Assembly: GCA_016218905.1 (NCBI GenBank)
Contig: JACRCS010000622.1
Coordinates: forward strand, 1 to 12,257
From: Deltaproteobacteria bacterium
GTDB lineage: Bacteria; Desulfobacterota_C; Deferrisomatia; Deferrisomatales; JACRMM01
Direction: 5' to 3'
DNA length: 12,257 bases
Shown: piece by piece, positions 11,950-12,257 of the stretch
How positions within the stretch are numbered: the stretch's first letter is position 1
Layout of the letters: each line of letters opens with the position of its first letter
Translations under genes and position numbers: made by a program
The notes under the pieces: model-generated
Seen by the model: only the letters and a program-made list of their open reading frames with translations
What the model was told of the DNA's origin: nothing
The model's database searches: none

Positions 11950-12257
11950 GTGGCAAATCCACAGAGGGTTCTTCTGCTGACCGGCGGGACAGGGTTCCTC
12001 GGTTGGTACCTGGCACAGCTCGTCCTGCGGCGTAGCGACCGTGCTCTTGCCCTCCTCGTCCGGGCCGACGACGAGACGGCGGCTCGTCGAAGAGTCCGTG
12101 AGCTCTTCGTCACCCGGTTGGGTAGCGCCGCCTGGGCCCGCTGGCGTTCCCGAATTCACGTGCTCCCCGGCGACGTCACCGCGCCGGATTTCGGGATCGG
12201 CGAAGCGCGAATGACGGAGCTCTCCGAGCGCGTGGAAACCATCTTCCACAGCGCCGC
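11950..12257 (+). CDS. Thioester reductase-like SDR (NAD-binding 4 type), 3' end outside window
   Basis: About 102 residues are visible from GTG 11950, open to the window edge. The N-terminus reads RVLLLTGGTGFLGWYLAQLV, an extended-SDR Rossmann nucleotide-binding motif (TGGTGFLG). RADDETAARRRV follows, then HVLPGDVTAPDFGIG and the terminal IFHSAA. These features match the reductase domains of carboxylic acid reductases, NRPS/PKS release modules and fatty acyl reductases, which use NADPH to reduce a carrier-bound thioester to aldehyde or alcohol. The start is uncertain: the frame is open upstream, but no good ribosome binding site is visible. It follows the PilZ-ACP gene closely on the same strand, so an operon is likely. 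The C-terminal half and any further domains are not visible. Confidence 0.82.
   Translation, partial: MANPQRVLLLTGGTGFLGWYLAQLVLRRSDRALALLVRADDETAARRRVRELFVTRLGSAAWARWRSRIHVLPGDVTAPDFGIGEARMTELSERVETIFHSA

Overview
The window is high-GC bacterial chromosome, about two thirds G+C by eye. Gene content (hgcA/hgcB, DUF1015, DUF721/DciA-like, DUF3343, an EF-P beta-lysylation set, GT9) resembles anaerobic Desulfobacterota / former Deltaproteobacteria, but nothing here fixes the taxon. TGA ends many genes normally, so the standard bacterial code applies.

Layout. (1) 1-908, + strand: the 3' part of a DedA-family membrane protein overlaps a VanZ-like membrane protein. (2) 907-1129: a dense array of seven-base repeats. 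(3) 1131-3065, - strand, read right to left: a cysteine-rich MarR-type regulator, then hgcA and hgcB, the gene pair required for microbial mercury methylation. HgcA carries the NVWCAAGKG cap-helix motif. HgcB has two 4Fe-4S motifs, Cys73 and a terminal Cys-Cys. A strong start that overlaps the marR stop lies in frame with hgcA but is separated from it by one UGA. A hairpin with bacterial SECIS-like geometry follows that UGA. (4) 3231-5401, +: a DUF1015 protein and a TrmN6-like methyltransferase that probably starts at CTG. (5) 5241-6093: a DUF721/DciA-like gene (-) and a DUF3343 gene (+), diverging from overlapping start codons. (6) 6226-8857: epmB-like (-), efp (+) and epmA (+). Together these encode elongation factor P and the two enzymes that make and attach beta-lysine to it. 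(7) 8858-9575: repeats, hairpins, a small zinc-ribbon membrane protein and a truncated dedA remnant. (8) 9576-11017, +: a GT9 glycosyltransferase and a TrmL-like tRNA methyltransferase. (9) 11140-12257, +: a PilZ domain fused to an acyl carrier protein, followed by the start of a thioester-reductase-like SDR. This suggests c-di-GMP-linked reduction of a carrier-bound acyl chain.

Six intergenic spots carry diverged repeats, all with a seven-base period but different core sequences. This looks like a genome-wide habit and is probably the signature of one repeat-generating process. The most notable items are the hgcAB locus with its possible selenocysteine or leader arrangement, the two matching palindromes of its regulator, and the PilZ-ACP/thioester-reductase pair. 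No stretch longer than about 300 bases lacks a gene.
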